NCBI GenBank assembly: GCA_024684375.1 | Contig: JAIKWZ010000018.1 | Location: forward strand, 186,001 to 250,000 | Reading direction: 5' to 3' | Source of the DNA: Clostridiales bacterium | GTDB taxonomy: Bacteria; Bacillota; Clostridia; Christensenellales; Aristaeellaceae | Length of the DNA stretch: 64,000 nt | Shown: positions 8,706-16,436 of the stretch, in pieces | Position numbering within the stretch: the stretch's first letter is position 1 | Layout: each line of letters begins with the position of its first letter | Translations under genes and position numbers: made by a program | Notes under the pieces: model-generated | What the model was told of the DNA's origin: nothing | The model's input: only the letters and a program-made list of their open reading frames with translations | Databases searched by the model: none

Positions 8706-10790
8706 TTATTCGTCCTCGTCCTCGTCCTTCTTGGCGCTTTCGATGATCTTCTTGGCGTTCTGGGCGGGCACTTCCTGATAGCTGTCAAACTCCATGGAGA
8801 AGGAGCCTCTGCCCTGAGTCATGGAGCGCAGGTCGGTGGCGTACTTGAACATCTCGCTCTGGGGCACGGTGGCCTCCAGCTGTACCTCGCCGTCCTCCAG
8901 GGTCTGCTGGTCGCCCACGGAACCGCGGCGCTTGCTCATGTCGCCCATGATGGTGCCCACGTAGTCGTTGGGCACGACGATCTTGGCGCGGTACACAGGC
9001 TCAAGCAGATAGGGGCTGGCGGTATCCAGCTGCTTGAACGCCAGGCGGGCGGCAGTCTTGAACGCCATTTCGGAGGAGTCTACGGGGTGGTAGCTGCCGT
9101 CATGCAGCTTGGCGGTCAGACCCACAACGGGGAAGCCGGCCAGCACGCCCTTTTTGATGTTTTCCCTGAGGCCCTTTTCGACCGCGGGGATGAAGTTGCG
9201 GGGCACAACGCCGCCTACGACCGCGTCTTCGAACACGAAGTCGTTGTTGGTGGGATCGTCGTTGGGACGGAACTCGATGACGACGTCGCCGAACTGGCCG
9301 TGTCCGCCGGACTGCTTCTTATGGCGGCCGCGCACGTCGACCTTCTTGCGGATGGACTCACGGTAGGGGATCTTGGGATCCTGAAGCAGGCACTGCACGC
9401 CGAACTTGCTCTCCAGCTTCTTGGCTACGACGTCGATCTGAGTCTCGCCGAGGCCGTTGATAAGGCTCTCGGTGGTCTCTACGACCTTGGTGACGGTGAT
9501 GGTGGGATCTTCTTCCATCAGGCGGTTAAGTCCGTTGAAGATCTTGTCTTCCTCGCCGGCCTTCTTGGCGTATACGGCCATGGAGATGCAGGGCGCCGGG
9601 AAGTCTATGTCGGGGTACTTGATGGGCTTGGCCTGGTCGCACAGGGTGTTGCCGGTGGAAACGCTTACCAGTTTGGCCAGAGCGATGATGTCGCCCGCTA
9701 CGCCCTTATTGATGGGGTTGGTCTTTTTGCCCAGCATGTAGTAGATGGTGCCGGGTTTCTCGGTCTTTTCGGCGTTGGAATTGTAAAGGGTCATGTCGCC
9801 GGTCAGAACGCCGCTGTTGATCTTGATCAGGCTCAGCTTGCCCACGAAGGGGTCGGCCAGGGTCTTGAACACCTGAGCGGAGAAGGGCTGGTCTTCGGCG
9901 GTGACGCGCTCGTCAGTATCGTCGGTCTTGGGATTCACGCCCTTATGCACACGGCCGTCGGGTGAGGGCAGCAGGTCAACGATGTTGTCCAGCACCTTGC
10001 CAAGGCCTACGCGGGTGATGGAATCGCAGCACACTACGGGAACTACGCTGCCGTCCAGAATGCCCTTTCTGAGGCCCTTCATGGTATCTTCGGGAGAAAG
10101 TTCCAGTTCCTCGAAGTACTTCTCCATCAGCTCTTCGTCCGCGCCGGCGGCGGCTTCCATTATCTTCTCGCGGCAGGACTCGACTTCGTCCTTCACGCTG
10201 TCGGGGATCGGGATCTCTTTCAGGGTCTTGCCTTCGCCGCTGAACGCCTTGTTTTCCAGCACGCACACCACGCCGGTGAACTGGCCGTTTTCCACGATGG
10301 GCACCTCGATGGGAGCCACATGGGAGCCGTATTTGTCGGTGATGGTGGCCAGCGCTTTCTCAAAGTTGGCGTTCTCACGGGACATGTTGTTGATGATGAT
10401 CATGCGGGAGGTGTGATGCCTGTCGCACTCTTTCCATGCCTTCTCGGCGCCCACATCCAGGCCGCCTACGGCGCCCACAGTGATGACCGCGCCTTCGCAC
10501 ACAGTCAGGGGACCCATCATTTCGCCGGCGAAATCAAAGAAGCCGGGAATGTCGACCAGGTTGATTTTGGTGTCCTTATACTCCAGGGGAGCCAGCGCGG
10601 CGGAAATGGAGATCTGGCGGCGCACCTCTTCGGGATCATAGTCGGTGGTAGCGGTGCCGTTTTCCACCTTGCCCTGACGGTCGATTGCGCCGGCAGTGTA
10701 GAGCAATGCCTCGACGAGGGTAGTCTTGCCCTCGCCGCCATGCCCAAGTACGGCGACGTTGCGGATATTCTTTGCAGTATAGTCTTTCAT
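8706..10790 (-). CDS. Elongation factor G-like GTPase paralogue with altered G4 motif
   Basis: The 694-residue product has the EF-G/TetM domain order: GTPase domain (1-280), domain II beta-barrel (about 300-400), domains III-V with the typical RGMGELH-like region replaced by NGLGETQIDV, and a DLRSMTQGRGSFSMEF stretch near the end where EF-G has its RGxG signature. The P-loop is GHGGEGKT (16-23) instead of AHIDAGKT, and switch II carries DIPGFFDF (80-87). The guanine-specificity motif NKxD reads NNMS (134-137), an unusual change. This belongs to the clostridial FusA-like paralogue group of unclear role, not the main fusA, which is normally beside rpsL/rpsG/tuf. The C-terminus is acidic (KKDEDEDE). 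A GGGGAG site precedes the ATG. Confidence 0.8.
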   Translation of the reverse strand: MKDYTAKNIRNVAVLGHGGEGKTTLVEALLYTAGAIDRQGKVENGTATTDYDPEEVRRQISISAALAPLEYKDTKINLVDIPGFFDFAGEMMGPLTVCEGAVITVGAVGGLDVGAEKAWKECDRHHTSRMIIINNMSRENANFEKALATITDKYGSHVAPIEVPIVENGQFTGVVCVLENKAFSGEGKTLKEIPIPDSVKDEVESCREKIMEAAAGADEELMEKYFEELELSPEDTMKGLRKGILDGSVVPVVCCDSITRVGLGKVLDNIVDLLPSPDGRVHKGVNPKTDDTDERVTAEDQPFSAQVFKTLADPFVGKLSLIKINSGVLTGDMTLYNSNAEKTEKPGTIYYMLGKKTNPINKGVAGDIIALAKLVSVSTGNTLCDQAKPIKYPDIDFPAPCISMAVYAKKAGEEDKIFNGLNRLMEEDPTITVTKVVETTESLINGLGETQIDVVAKKLESKFGVQCLLQDPKIPYRESIRKKVDVRGRHKKQSGGHGQFGDVVIEFRPNDDPTNNDFVFEDAVVGGVVPRNFIPAVEKGLRENIKKGVLAGFPVVGLTAKLHDGSYHPVDSSEMAFKTAARLAFKQLDTASPYLLEPVYRAKIVVPNDYVGTIMGDMSKRRGSVGDQQTLEDGEVQLEATVPQSEMFKYATDLRSMTQGRGSFSMEFDSYQEVPAQNAKKIIESAKKDEDEDE

Positions 10791-10842
10791 TTGCTTCTCC
10801 CCTTAAAACATACTATTTGTGCGAATACACATACTCCACTAA

Positions 10843-10870
10843 ATTATAGCAGTTTTTCGGAATTTTGCAA
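10843..10870 (-). promoter_or_regulatory. Promoter for the EF-G paralogue
   Basis: On the minus strand TTGCAA (10870-10865) and TATAAT (10848-10843) are spaced by 16 bases, about 50 bases upstream of the start codon. The surrounding DNA is AT-rich compared with the genes. Confidence 0.65.
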
Positions 10871-10909
10871 GTTATTTTTTCATGAGCACAGGCCCGCCGG
10901 CTGAAGCGC

Positions 10910-11485
10910 TCAGCCGCCGGTTTTTTGGAGCGATTCCCAGTGCGTTTTGGTCAGAATGTTGGTCAGGTCGTCCTCGACGGTGCCGTAATGAGTCTCGTAG
11001 GTGCCTTCAGCGTAGGGCAGGAAACCGCATTTTTGCTGTACTCTTGCGGATCTCACATTACGTAGAAAATGCGCGCACAGTATCACGTCAAGCCCCGCGT
11101 CTTCAAACAGATAACGGCACACCTCCCTGACTGCTTCGGGCATAAGCCCCATCCCCCAGCAATCCCTGGCCAGGACAAAGCCCAGCTCCCGGCAGCGTTT
11201 GTCTGCCAGTTCGGGAAAGCGCGCTTCATCGTACCTTTCTATGCCCAGCGACCCCACGACTCGTCCATTATACTCCAGGGCGAATGTCTTTTTGCCTTCG
11301 ATAAAGCTGTTCAGGATCTTTTGAGATTCTTCAATGCTTTTGTGGGGATTCCAGCCCGCCATCTGGCCTACCCCGTCCACGCGGGCGTAAGCGTAAAAGT
11401 CATTCAGGTCATTTTGACTCCAGGGCCGCAGGATCAGCCGCCGAGTGGTGAGCACCAGGTTTGTGATGTCGATATCTGCGATCAT
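10910..11485 (-). CDS. GNAT family N-acetyltransferase (RimJ/RimL type)
   Basis: The 191-residue product is a single GNAT domain of the RimJ/RimL class. It opens with TTRRLILRPWSQNDLNDFY (the usual TxRLxLRxxxxxD entry strand), has the acetyl-CoA loop region ELGFVLARDCWGMGLMPEAV (the conserved RGxGxA is changed to DCWGMGLM, as is common in this subgroup) and ends with VRSARVQQKCGFLPYAEGTY. Such proteins acetylate protein N-termini, aminoglycosides or small amines; the substrate is not predictable. A GAGGAG site precedes the ATG. The gene lies downstream of the SH3b protein gene on the same strand, separated from it by a large hairpin. Confidence 0.82.
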   Translation of the reverse strand: MIADIDITNLVLTTRRLILRPWSQNDLNDFYAYARVDGVGQMAGWNPHKSIEESQKILNSFIEGKKTFALEYNGRVVGSLGIERYDEARFPELADKRCRELGFVLARDCWGMGLMPEAVREVCRYLFEDAGLDVILCAHFLRNVRSARVQQKCGFLPYAEGTYETHYGTVEDDLTNILTKTHWESLQKTGG

Positions 11486-11512
11486 ACGATGTTATCTCCT
11501 CTGTATTTAATG

Positions 11513-11540
11513 GCGGCCGGGAAAGCATGTTCCCGGCCGC
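11513..11540. repeat. 11-bp perfect inverted repeat (hairpin)
   Basis: GCGGCCGGGAA and TTCCCGGCCGC are separated by 6 bases, between the SH3b gene stop and the acetyltransferase start. There is no T-run on either side, so it may stabilise an mRNA end or act as a weak terminator. Confidence 0.6.
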
Positions 11541-11558
11541 TCAAAGCTGAGTTTCTGC

Positions 11559-12713
11559 TTATCTGAGAGAGGCATACTTGCTGGAGACCCAGCCGGTGTT
11601 GCTGCCGGAGCCGGTATAGACCTTGAACCATACGACGCCCCTGTCGTCCATGCGCATCTCGTTGGCGAATGAGAGGGATGCATCTTTTTTTAGGGTAGTG
11701 ATGATCTTGGAGTCCTTGTCGGGCTGAGTCCTGACATTTACGTCTCCGGTGGCCGTTACGGTGCCTAAAACACTGTCGGGAGTAATGTAGTCGAGGGTGT
11801 CCAGCGAGGAATACTTGGATGAGACCCAGCCTTCCTTGCCGTTAAAGCTGATCTTGTGCCAGATCACGCCGCGCTCATCCACCTTGCTGACTCCCAGATA
11901 CGAAGCATCGGCGCCCTTTTTCAGCGTACCAAAAGATTTGGAATCCTTGTCGGCGTCGGTGCGCACGTACACGTCTCCGGTGGCAGTGACCTTAAGGCCT
12001 GTCCCGCTGCCGGTCATCTGAGGTTCCAGATACTGGTCCGCCAGTTCTGACGTCACGGCCATGGTGCGCATAAGGCCGCCTTCGTTGACGCCGGCTATCT
12101 GAGCCGCCTGGGGAGCGCCGTTAAAGGGCAGAGGCTTGAAGGCAAACATTACGCCTGATTCTCCGAACGCCTTGGTGAGCGCGCTGATGTAGGCGTTTTT
12201 GGTGTAGTTTGAGTATTCGGCGGAGTAGATCATCTGTTGCATGGGGTTATCCAGACTGTTGGAGGAATAAAGGCCCACGCTGCTTGAGAAACCGGGATCG
12301 TAGCACAGCGCGTCCACGAAGATCAGCCCGTAGTCGTAGCGCAGTATCATCCAGTAGGAGTACACGCTTTCGCTGCCGGAGAAATGCGCCTCGATGATCA
12401 GACGCGGGGAACCTATGAAATTGGAGCCGTACACATTCACGACGGATTCAAGTTCCTTGAAGTCGTATACGGCGTAGCCGCACAGCTTCACGTCCGCGGC
12501 CACTACGCTCCCGCGGATAAGCTTGAGCCCCAGCTTGCCTATACCTTCGGGGTCGGTCTCGCAGTAGAGTTCTACGCCTTCAAGCTGGCCGTCCTGGTCC
12601 AGGTCGATATATATGATATTGTCATCAAGTTGGTAATACGGCATGTCCGCGTACGCCAGCGCCAGACCCATGACCAGCAGCGCCGCCAGCACAAAAGCAG
12701 CGATTTTTTTCAT
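11559..12713 (-). CDS. Secreted protein with two C-terminal SH3b domains
   Basis: The 384-residue product starts with a signal peptide (MKKIAAFVLAALLVMGLALA, cleavage near YA-D). A beta-rich central region of about 200 residues (about 25-225, with YQLDDNIIYIDLDQDGQLEG, an EF-hand-like DxDQDGxLEG stretch) precedes two bacterial SH3 repeats: VTATGDVYVRTDADKDSKSF...GWVSSKYSSL and VTATGDVNVRTQPDKDSKII...GWVSSKYASL. SH3b domains usually bind cell-wall peptides, so a wall-associated role is likely. ATG 12713 is set by a GGAGG site eight bases upstream; a longer frame upstream lacks signal-peptide character. The central domain is not recognised. Confidence 0.75.
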   Translation of the reverse strand: MKKIAAFVLAALLVMGLALAYADMPYYQLDDNIIYIDLDQDGQLEGVELYCETDPEGIGKLGLKLIRGSVVAADVKLCGYAVYDFKELESVVNVYGSNFIGSPRLIIEAHFSGSESVYSYWMILRYDYGLIFVDALCYDPGFSSSVGLYSSNSLDNPMQQMIYSAEYSNYTKNAYISALTKAFGESGVMFAFKPLPFNGAPQAAQIAGVNEGGLMRTMAVTSELADQYLEPQMTGSGTGLKVTATGDVYVRTDADKDSKSFGTLKKGADASYLGVSKVDERGVIWHKISFNGKEGWVSSKYSSLDTLDYITPDSVLGTVTATGDVNVRTQPDKDSKIITTLKKDASLSFANEMRMDDRGVVWFKVYTGSGSNTGWVSSKYASLR

Positions 12714-12915
12714 AACACATCCTCCTTCCAAACAGCGGCGGCATATCGCCGCATTGGCCCGGCTGGACCCGCATTCACGCGTATGCCCGTATCCTTGAGC
12801 GTGTGGGTCGAACGGAAGCATCAGACGCCCCGGGCAGCATGCGGGCAGTCATATCCTCACGAAATACGACGGTTTATCAGCCGCGACGGTTCCTTTTTTA
12901 CTCATACATACAGGG

Positions 12916-12944
12916 ATTTTAGCACGATGTTTTTGCAAAGTCAA
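12916..12944 (-). promoter_or_regulatory. Promoter with long leader for the SH3b protein gene
   Basis: Minus-strand TTGACT (12944-12939), a 17-base spacer and TAAAAT (12921-12916) form a strong promoter that overlaps the last codons of the upstream glutaminase-like gene. The predicted start near 12909 gives a leader of about 195 bases with GC-rich hairpin potential (GCGGC-gatat-GCCGC close to the ribosome site). I do not recognise a known riboswitch in it. Confidence 0.65.
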
Positions 12945-14875
12945 TCTTCCCAGGAGCAGATGAAAGGCATGTATAGCCCACCCTGCACGCTGCGGGCGAT
13001 AAACTGCTCATGCTTGCCCGTCACGGTGTCGTACCAGTCGCTGAAGGCCACGCGGTCGGGAGTTTCCCTGAGATAGCGGGCCACACGGGAAATGATGGCT
13101 CCTCGTACCTCTTCATCGGGCGACATCGCGGCCGTCCAGAGCTCCCAGTCGCTCTTGGTATAGGTCTTTCGGTTATCCAGGGGCAGGCCGAAATCGTTCA
13201 TGTGTTTAATGTACGAACGCGCTTCCGAGAGATAGAAGTCCCTGTCGAACAGGCCCAGGTTTAATGCCCTGTCCCATGCCAGGTTGTATTTCATGCTCCA
13301 GCCCCGTCCGTCAAACGTCAGGGGAGTACCTTCGCCCACGCAGCAGCGCTTAAGCCAGCTGTCTGCCATTTCACGGGCTCGGTTCAGGTAGAAGGAGCCG
13401 TCCTCGCCCCAGCTTTCCAGCATCCTGCCGTAGCACATCACGCCCACCATGGCTTTGGCGGCCAGGTTCACGTTGTGAGCCAGGTGCCCCGCAAAGTCGT
13501 CCGTGCACAGCTGCTCGCCGGGATCCTCGCCGTATTCAACCAGGTATCTGACCCACTTTTCCAGCGTTTCCCGGTTCTGCTTTGCCAGGTCACCGTCCGC
13601 GCCGAAATAAGAGGCGGCGTAGAGCATGATTATCATGTTCGCGCTCTCTTCCACAGGCATCTGACCACGCAGGTTGTAGCGGGGAGGCTGGGCGGGCATA
13701 AGATAAAAGGGCGGTTGGTGCAGCGGACGGCGGCCCACGCTGAGCGTCCCGTCGCAGCCGTAGACCTGGCCGTTGACGATGGGATACCTGCCCACGTCGT
13801 GAGGCGCGAAATCGTAGGTCCACACGGGCATGCGGGCGAACCTCAGTACGGGGCGGCACATGGCGCTGACCAGCTCCGGGCAGAATTTAAGGAAGAGGGG
13901 AGTAGAGGGATAGCTCACGTCGACCGTGCCCGCGCAGCCGTTGGAGTTGTTTTCCTTGCTGATGAAGCACATCTGCCCGTTTTCGTCCGCGAACAGTTTG
14001 TGCGCGGCCCATACGTGCCGCCAGGAAGCGGACACTATCAGCGCGTAGTCATCTCCGCCGATCTTCTGCGCCTCATTGAGCAGCCTTTCGTCCCAGGCGG
14101 AGCAGGCGGCAAGCAGATCGTCGAACCTGGCCAGGGTCTCCAGCATGGCGGAAGCGAAGTCTTTGCCGTTTCTGGCATACCAGGCCTTGCGGGGATTGCC
14201 GTAGTAGAGGATGGAGGCGACGTCGTCATAGCCCATAAGCAGCTTGAATACTGCGTTAGTGTCGCCTGCCGTCCCGTGCACTTCGCAGCGCAGCCGTTCC
14301 CCGTCATAGGCAAGTTTCCCGCCCGGAGCGCCCAGGTACAGATAACCCCAGTCTATCGTCACGCCGTCGCCGGAATGGCACAGCAGCTTTTGCGAAAGCT
14401 GGCTTATGCTCATCATTCCAAGCTCGGGGTAGGGCATTGGATACGCGCCGATCTCCGGCTTTTCGTCGCCGCGCCAGCAGAAACGGTCGCTGGCGTCCAG
14501 CGTGAGCGCCACTTCGTGAGCCATGCCGTCAAGGGAACAAGCTTCCGCCCTTATCAGGCTTATGGGGGTGGAAGCCCTGTCCAGGTCGTCCGGCAGCAGG
14601 GGAGAGGTGAAGCTGAGAGTAAGCCTTACGCAGGCAGTCTCGAATCTATAGCGGGTGGACAGCGGAGTAAGCTCCATCCCGGTGAATGCCAGATAAGGAG
14701 CTTCGCCCTTCCCGAGCAGACGGTAAGTGATCCCGTCCACGCTGAAAAGGATATGGACAGGCAGCTCGCTGCCGCACCAGTGTGCGGTGTCGGTGTTTGT
14801 GAGCGAGTCGTCCGGCATCCATACGGAAAAATAGGGATCGTGCACCATGAGCGGCACGGCGGGCAGTCTTGGCAT
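12941..14875 (-). CDS. Glutaminase-A-like protein (DUF4965/DUF1793 family)
   Basis: The 644-residue product matches glutaminase A of Aspergillus and its bacterial relatives. Markers are the opening PLMVHDPYFSVWMPDDSLTN, SVDGITYRLLG, DFAPHDVGRYPIVNG, EESANMIIMLYAASYF, CTDDFAGHLAHNVNLAAKA and LPLDNRKTYTKSDWELW. The N-terminal beta-sandwich (to about 250) is followed by an alpha/alpha barrel resembling glycoside hydrolases. Fungal members hydrolyse glutamine to glutamate, but many bacterial ones occur with glycan genes and their substrate is open. No signal peptide is seen, unlike the secreted fungal enzyme, so this copy probably acts in the cytosol. A GGAGG site lies before the ATG. It is a lone gene between two transcription units. 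Confidence 0.8.
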   Translation of the reverse strand: MPRLPAVPLMVHDPYFSVWMPDDSLTNTDTAHWCGSELPVHILFSVDGITYRLLGKGEAPYLAFTGMELTPLSTRYRFETACVRLTLSFTSPLLPDDLDRASTPISLIRAEACSLDGMAHEVALTLDASDRFCWRGDEKPEIGAYPMPYPELGMMSISQLSQKLLCHSGDGVTIDWGYLYLGAPGGKLAYDGERLRCEVHGTAGDTNAVFKLLMGYDDVASILYYGNPRKAWYARNGKDFASAMLETLARFDDLLAACSAWDERLLNEAQKIGGDDYALIVSASWRHVWAAHKLFADENGQMCFISKENNSNGCAGTVDVSYPSTPLFLKFCPELVSAMCRPVLRFARMPVWTYDFAPHDVGRYPIVNGQVYGCDGTLSVGRRPLHQPPFYLMPAQPPRYNLRGQMPVEESANMIIMLYAASYFGADGDLAKQNRETLEKWVRYLVEYGEDPGEQLCTDDFAGHLAHNVNLAAKAMVGVMCYGRMLESWGEDGSFYLNRAREMADSWLKRCCVGEGTPLTFDGRGWSMKYNLAWDRALNLGLFDRDFYLSEARSYIKHMNDFGLPLDNRKTYTKSDWELWTAAMSPDEEVRGAIISRVARYLRETPDRVAFSDWYDTVTGKHEQFIARSVQGGLYMPFICSWED

Positions 14876-14950
14876 AGCGATGACCTCCAGATAAACACAG
14901 ATTAAGGGACAGCGAACAGGTCTTTATCAAATGGTAAGGTATTTCAGCAT

Positions 14951-14985
14951 ATAAAAGAAAAGGCGGGAGAAGCGCTTCTCCCGCC
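14951..14985 (-). terminator. Rho-independent terminator of the decarboxylase operon
   Basis: The minus strand reads a 12-bp stem GGCGGGAGAAGC / GCTTCTCCCGCC followed by TTTTCTTTTAT, ten bases after the stop of the last operon gene. Confidence 0.85.
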
Positions 14986-14994
14986 ATATTACTT

Positions 14995-16398
14995 TTATAC
15001 CGGCATTACATTGTTTTCCTTGTCGAGCACGCTCGTGTCGAGCTTAAGCTGTTCGGCCTGGCGGTACTCGAAGAACTTGGGCGCGACCTGCGGGAACAGG
15101 GCGTAAGACAGCACGTCCTCCTCCTGAGTGTACCACTTGGCGCATTCCTTGCGGTACTTCTCCAGCTCCGGCCCGATAAGGTCCGCGGGACGGCATGTGA
15201 TAACCTTGTCGTCGCCGATGACCTTGCGGCGCACTTCCTCGTTTACGGGAGCGGGCAGCTGGCCGTATTCGCCGCGCATAAGCCCCTGGCTCTCCTTGGG
15301 GTTCATCTTGTAGCGCTCGCCGCAGATCACGTTCATGACCGCCTGAGTGCCCACGATCTGGCTGGTAGGAGTCACCAGCGGGGGATAGCCGAAGTCCTTG
15401 CGGACCCGCGGCACTTCCGCCAGCACCTCGTCCAGTTTGTCGCTCTTGCCGGCGTCCTTAAGCTGCTTGATGAGGTTGGACAGCATTCCGCCGGGCACCT
15501 GGTACTGCAGCGTCTTCACGTTCACGTTGAGCACCTTGGGGTCGAGGATACCCTGCGCCTTGAGCTTGTCGGCGACCTTGCGGAAGTGCTCGGTGGCCTT
15601 GGTCAGCTCGTTAAGGTCGATGCCCGTGTCATACTCGGTGCCCTGCAGAGTGGCGATAAGGCTCTCGGTAGCGGGCTGCGAGGTGCCGTTGGCGAGGGGC
15701 GAAAGGGCGGTGTCCACGATGTCAACGCCCGCCTCGATGGCCTTCATATTGACCATGTCGCCGGTGCCGGTGGTGTTGTGGGTGTGCAGGTGCACGAGGG
15801 TCTCGGGCTTTAAGGCCTGCTTTAATTTCTTTACCAGGCTGTAAGCGGCATAGGGCAGAAGCAGGTTCGCCATGTCTTTTATGCAGATGTTCTGCGCGCC
15901 CATCTTCTCGAACTCAAGAGCCTTCTCAACGAAGTACTCTTCGGAGTGAACGGGAGAGATGGTGTAGCTCATGGCCACCTCGCAGATGCCGCCGTATTTG
16001 TTGGTGGCGTCAATGGCCTGCTTTAAGTTTCTGGGGTCGTTGAGAGCGTCGAAAATGCGGATCACGTCGATGCCGTTTTTGATGGACAGGCGCACGAACT
16101 CGTCCACCACGTCGTCGGCGTAATGCTTGTAGCCCAGTATGTTCTGACCCCTGAACAGCATCTGCAGCTTGGTCTTGGGCAGGGCTTCTTTAAGCTTCCT
16201 GAGCCTGACCCAGGGATCCTCGTTAAGGAAGCGCAGGCAGCTGTCAAATGTCGCGCCGCCCCAGCACTCCAGGGAGTAAAAGCCCGCGTTGTCCAGTATG
16301 GGGCAGGCGGGGAGCATGTCCTCGGTGCGCATACGGGTGGCTGCCTGAGACTGGTGCGCGTCCCTTAAAATGGTATCGGTTATCATTACCTTTCCCAT
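14995..16398 (-). CDS. oadA: Oxaloacetate decarboxylase alpha-type carboxyltransferase (5S transcarboxylase-like)
   Basis: The 467-residue protein is a DRE-TIM metallolyase: TDTILRDAHQSQAATRMR near the N-terminus gives the metal-binding Asp and catalytic Arg, FRGQNILGY follows, GAQNICIKDM carries the carboxylated-lysine region, and LVHLHTHNTTGTGDM gives the two His metal ligands. The second domain (after about 300) is the conserved carboxyltransferase C-terminal part. The C-terminal biotinyl domain of full-length OadA is missing; the separate biotin carrier three genes upstream must serve it. The enzyme moves CO2 between biotin and pyruvate/oxaloacetate. It is the last gene of the pump operon. 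A 5S transcarboxylase or pyruvate carboxylase subunit B reading is equally consistent. Confidence 0.85.
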   Translation of the reverse strand: MGKVMITDTILRDAHQSQAATRMRTEDMLPACPILDNAGFYSLECWGGATFDSCLRFLNEDPWVRLRKLKEALPKTKLQMLFRGQNILGYKHYADDVVDEFVRLSIKNGIDVIRIFDALNDPRNLKQAIDATNKYGGICEVAMSYTISPVHSEEYFVEKALEFEKMGAQNICIKDMANLLLPYAAYSLVKKLKQALKPETLVHLHTHNTTGTGDMVNMKAIEAGVDIVDTALSPLANGTSQPATESLIATLQGTEYDTGIDLNELTKATEHFRKVADKLKAQGILDPKVLNVNVKTLQYQVPGGMLSNLIKQLKDAGKSDKLDEVLAEVPRVRKDFGYPPLVTPTSQIVGTQAVMNVICGERYKMNPKESQGLMRGEYGQLPAPVNEEVRRKVIGDDKVITCRPADLIGPELEKYRKECAKWYTQEEDVLSYALFPQVAPKFFEYRQAEQLKLDTSVLDKENNVMPV

Positions 16399-16436
16399 AA
16401 TCGTTTCCTCCTAAGAAATACCATCAGAAAAATGCA

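Noticed and set aside
8616-9965. Long plus-strand frame (449 codons) opposite the EF-G paralogue
   Set aside because: It is a GC-rich antisense shadow with His/Gly/Val-rich composition and no ribosome site; the minus strand holds a full EF-G domain series.
10891-10926. GGCTGA-agcgct-TCAGCC hairpin with a T-run on the plus strand
   Set aside because: The T-run is on the wrong side for the minus-strand acetyltransferase, the stem is only six to seven pairs on that strand, and no plus-strand gene ends there.
13475-14905. Plus-strand frame (476 codons) opposite the glutaminase-A-like gene
   Set aside because: No family motif or ribosome site; the minus-strand product has many GtaA motifs.
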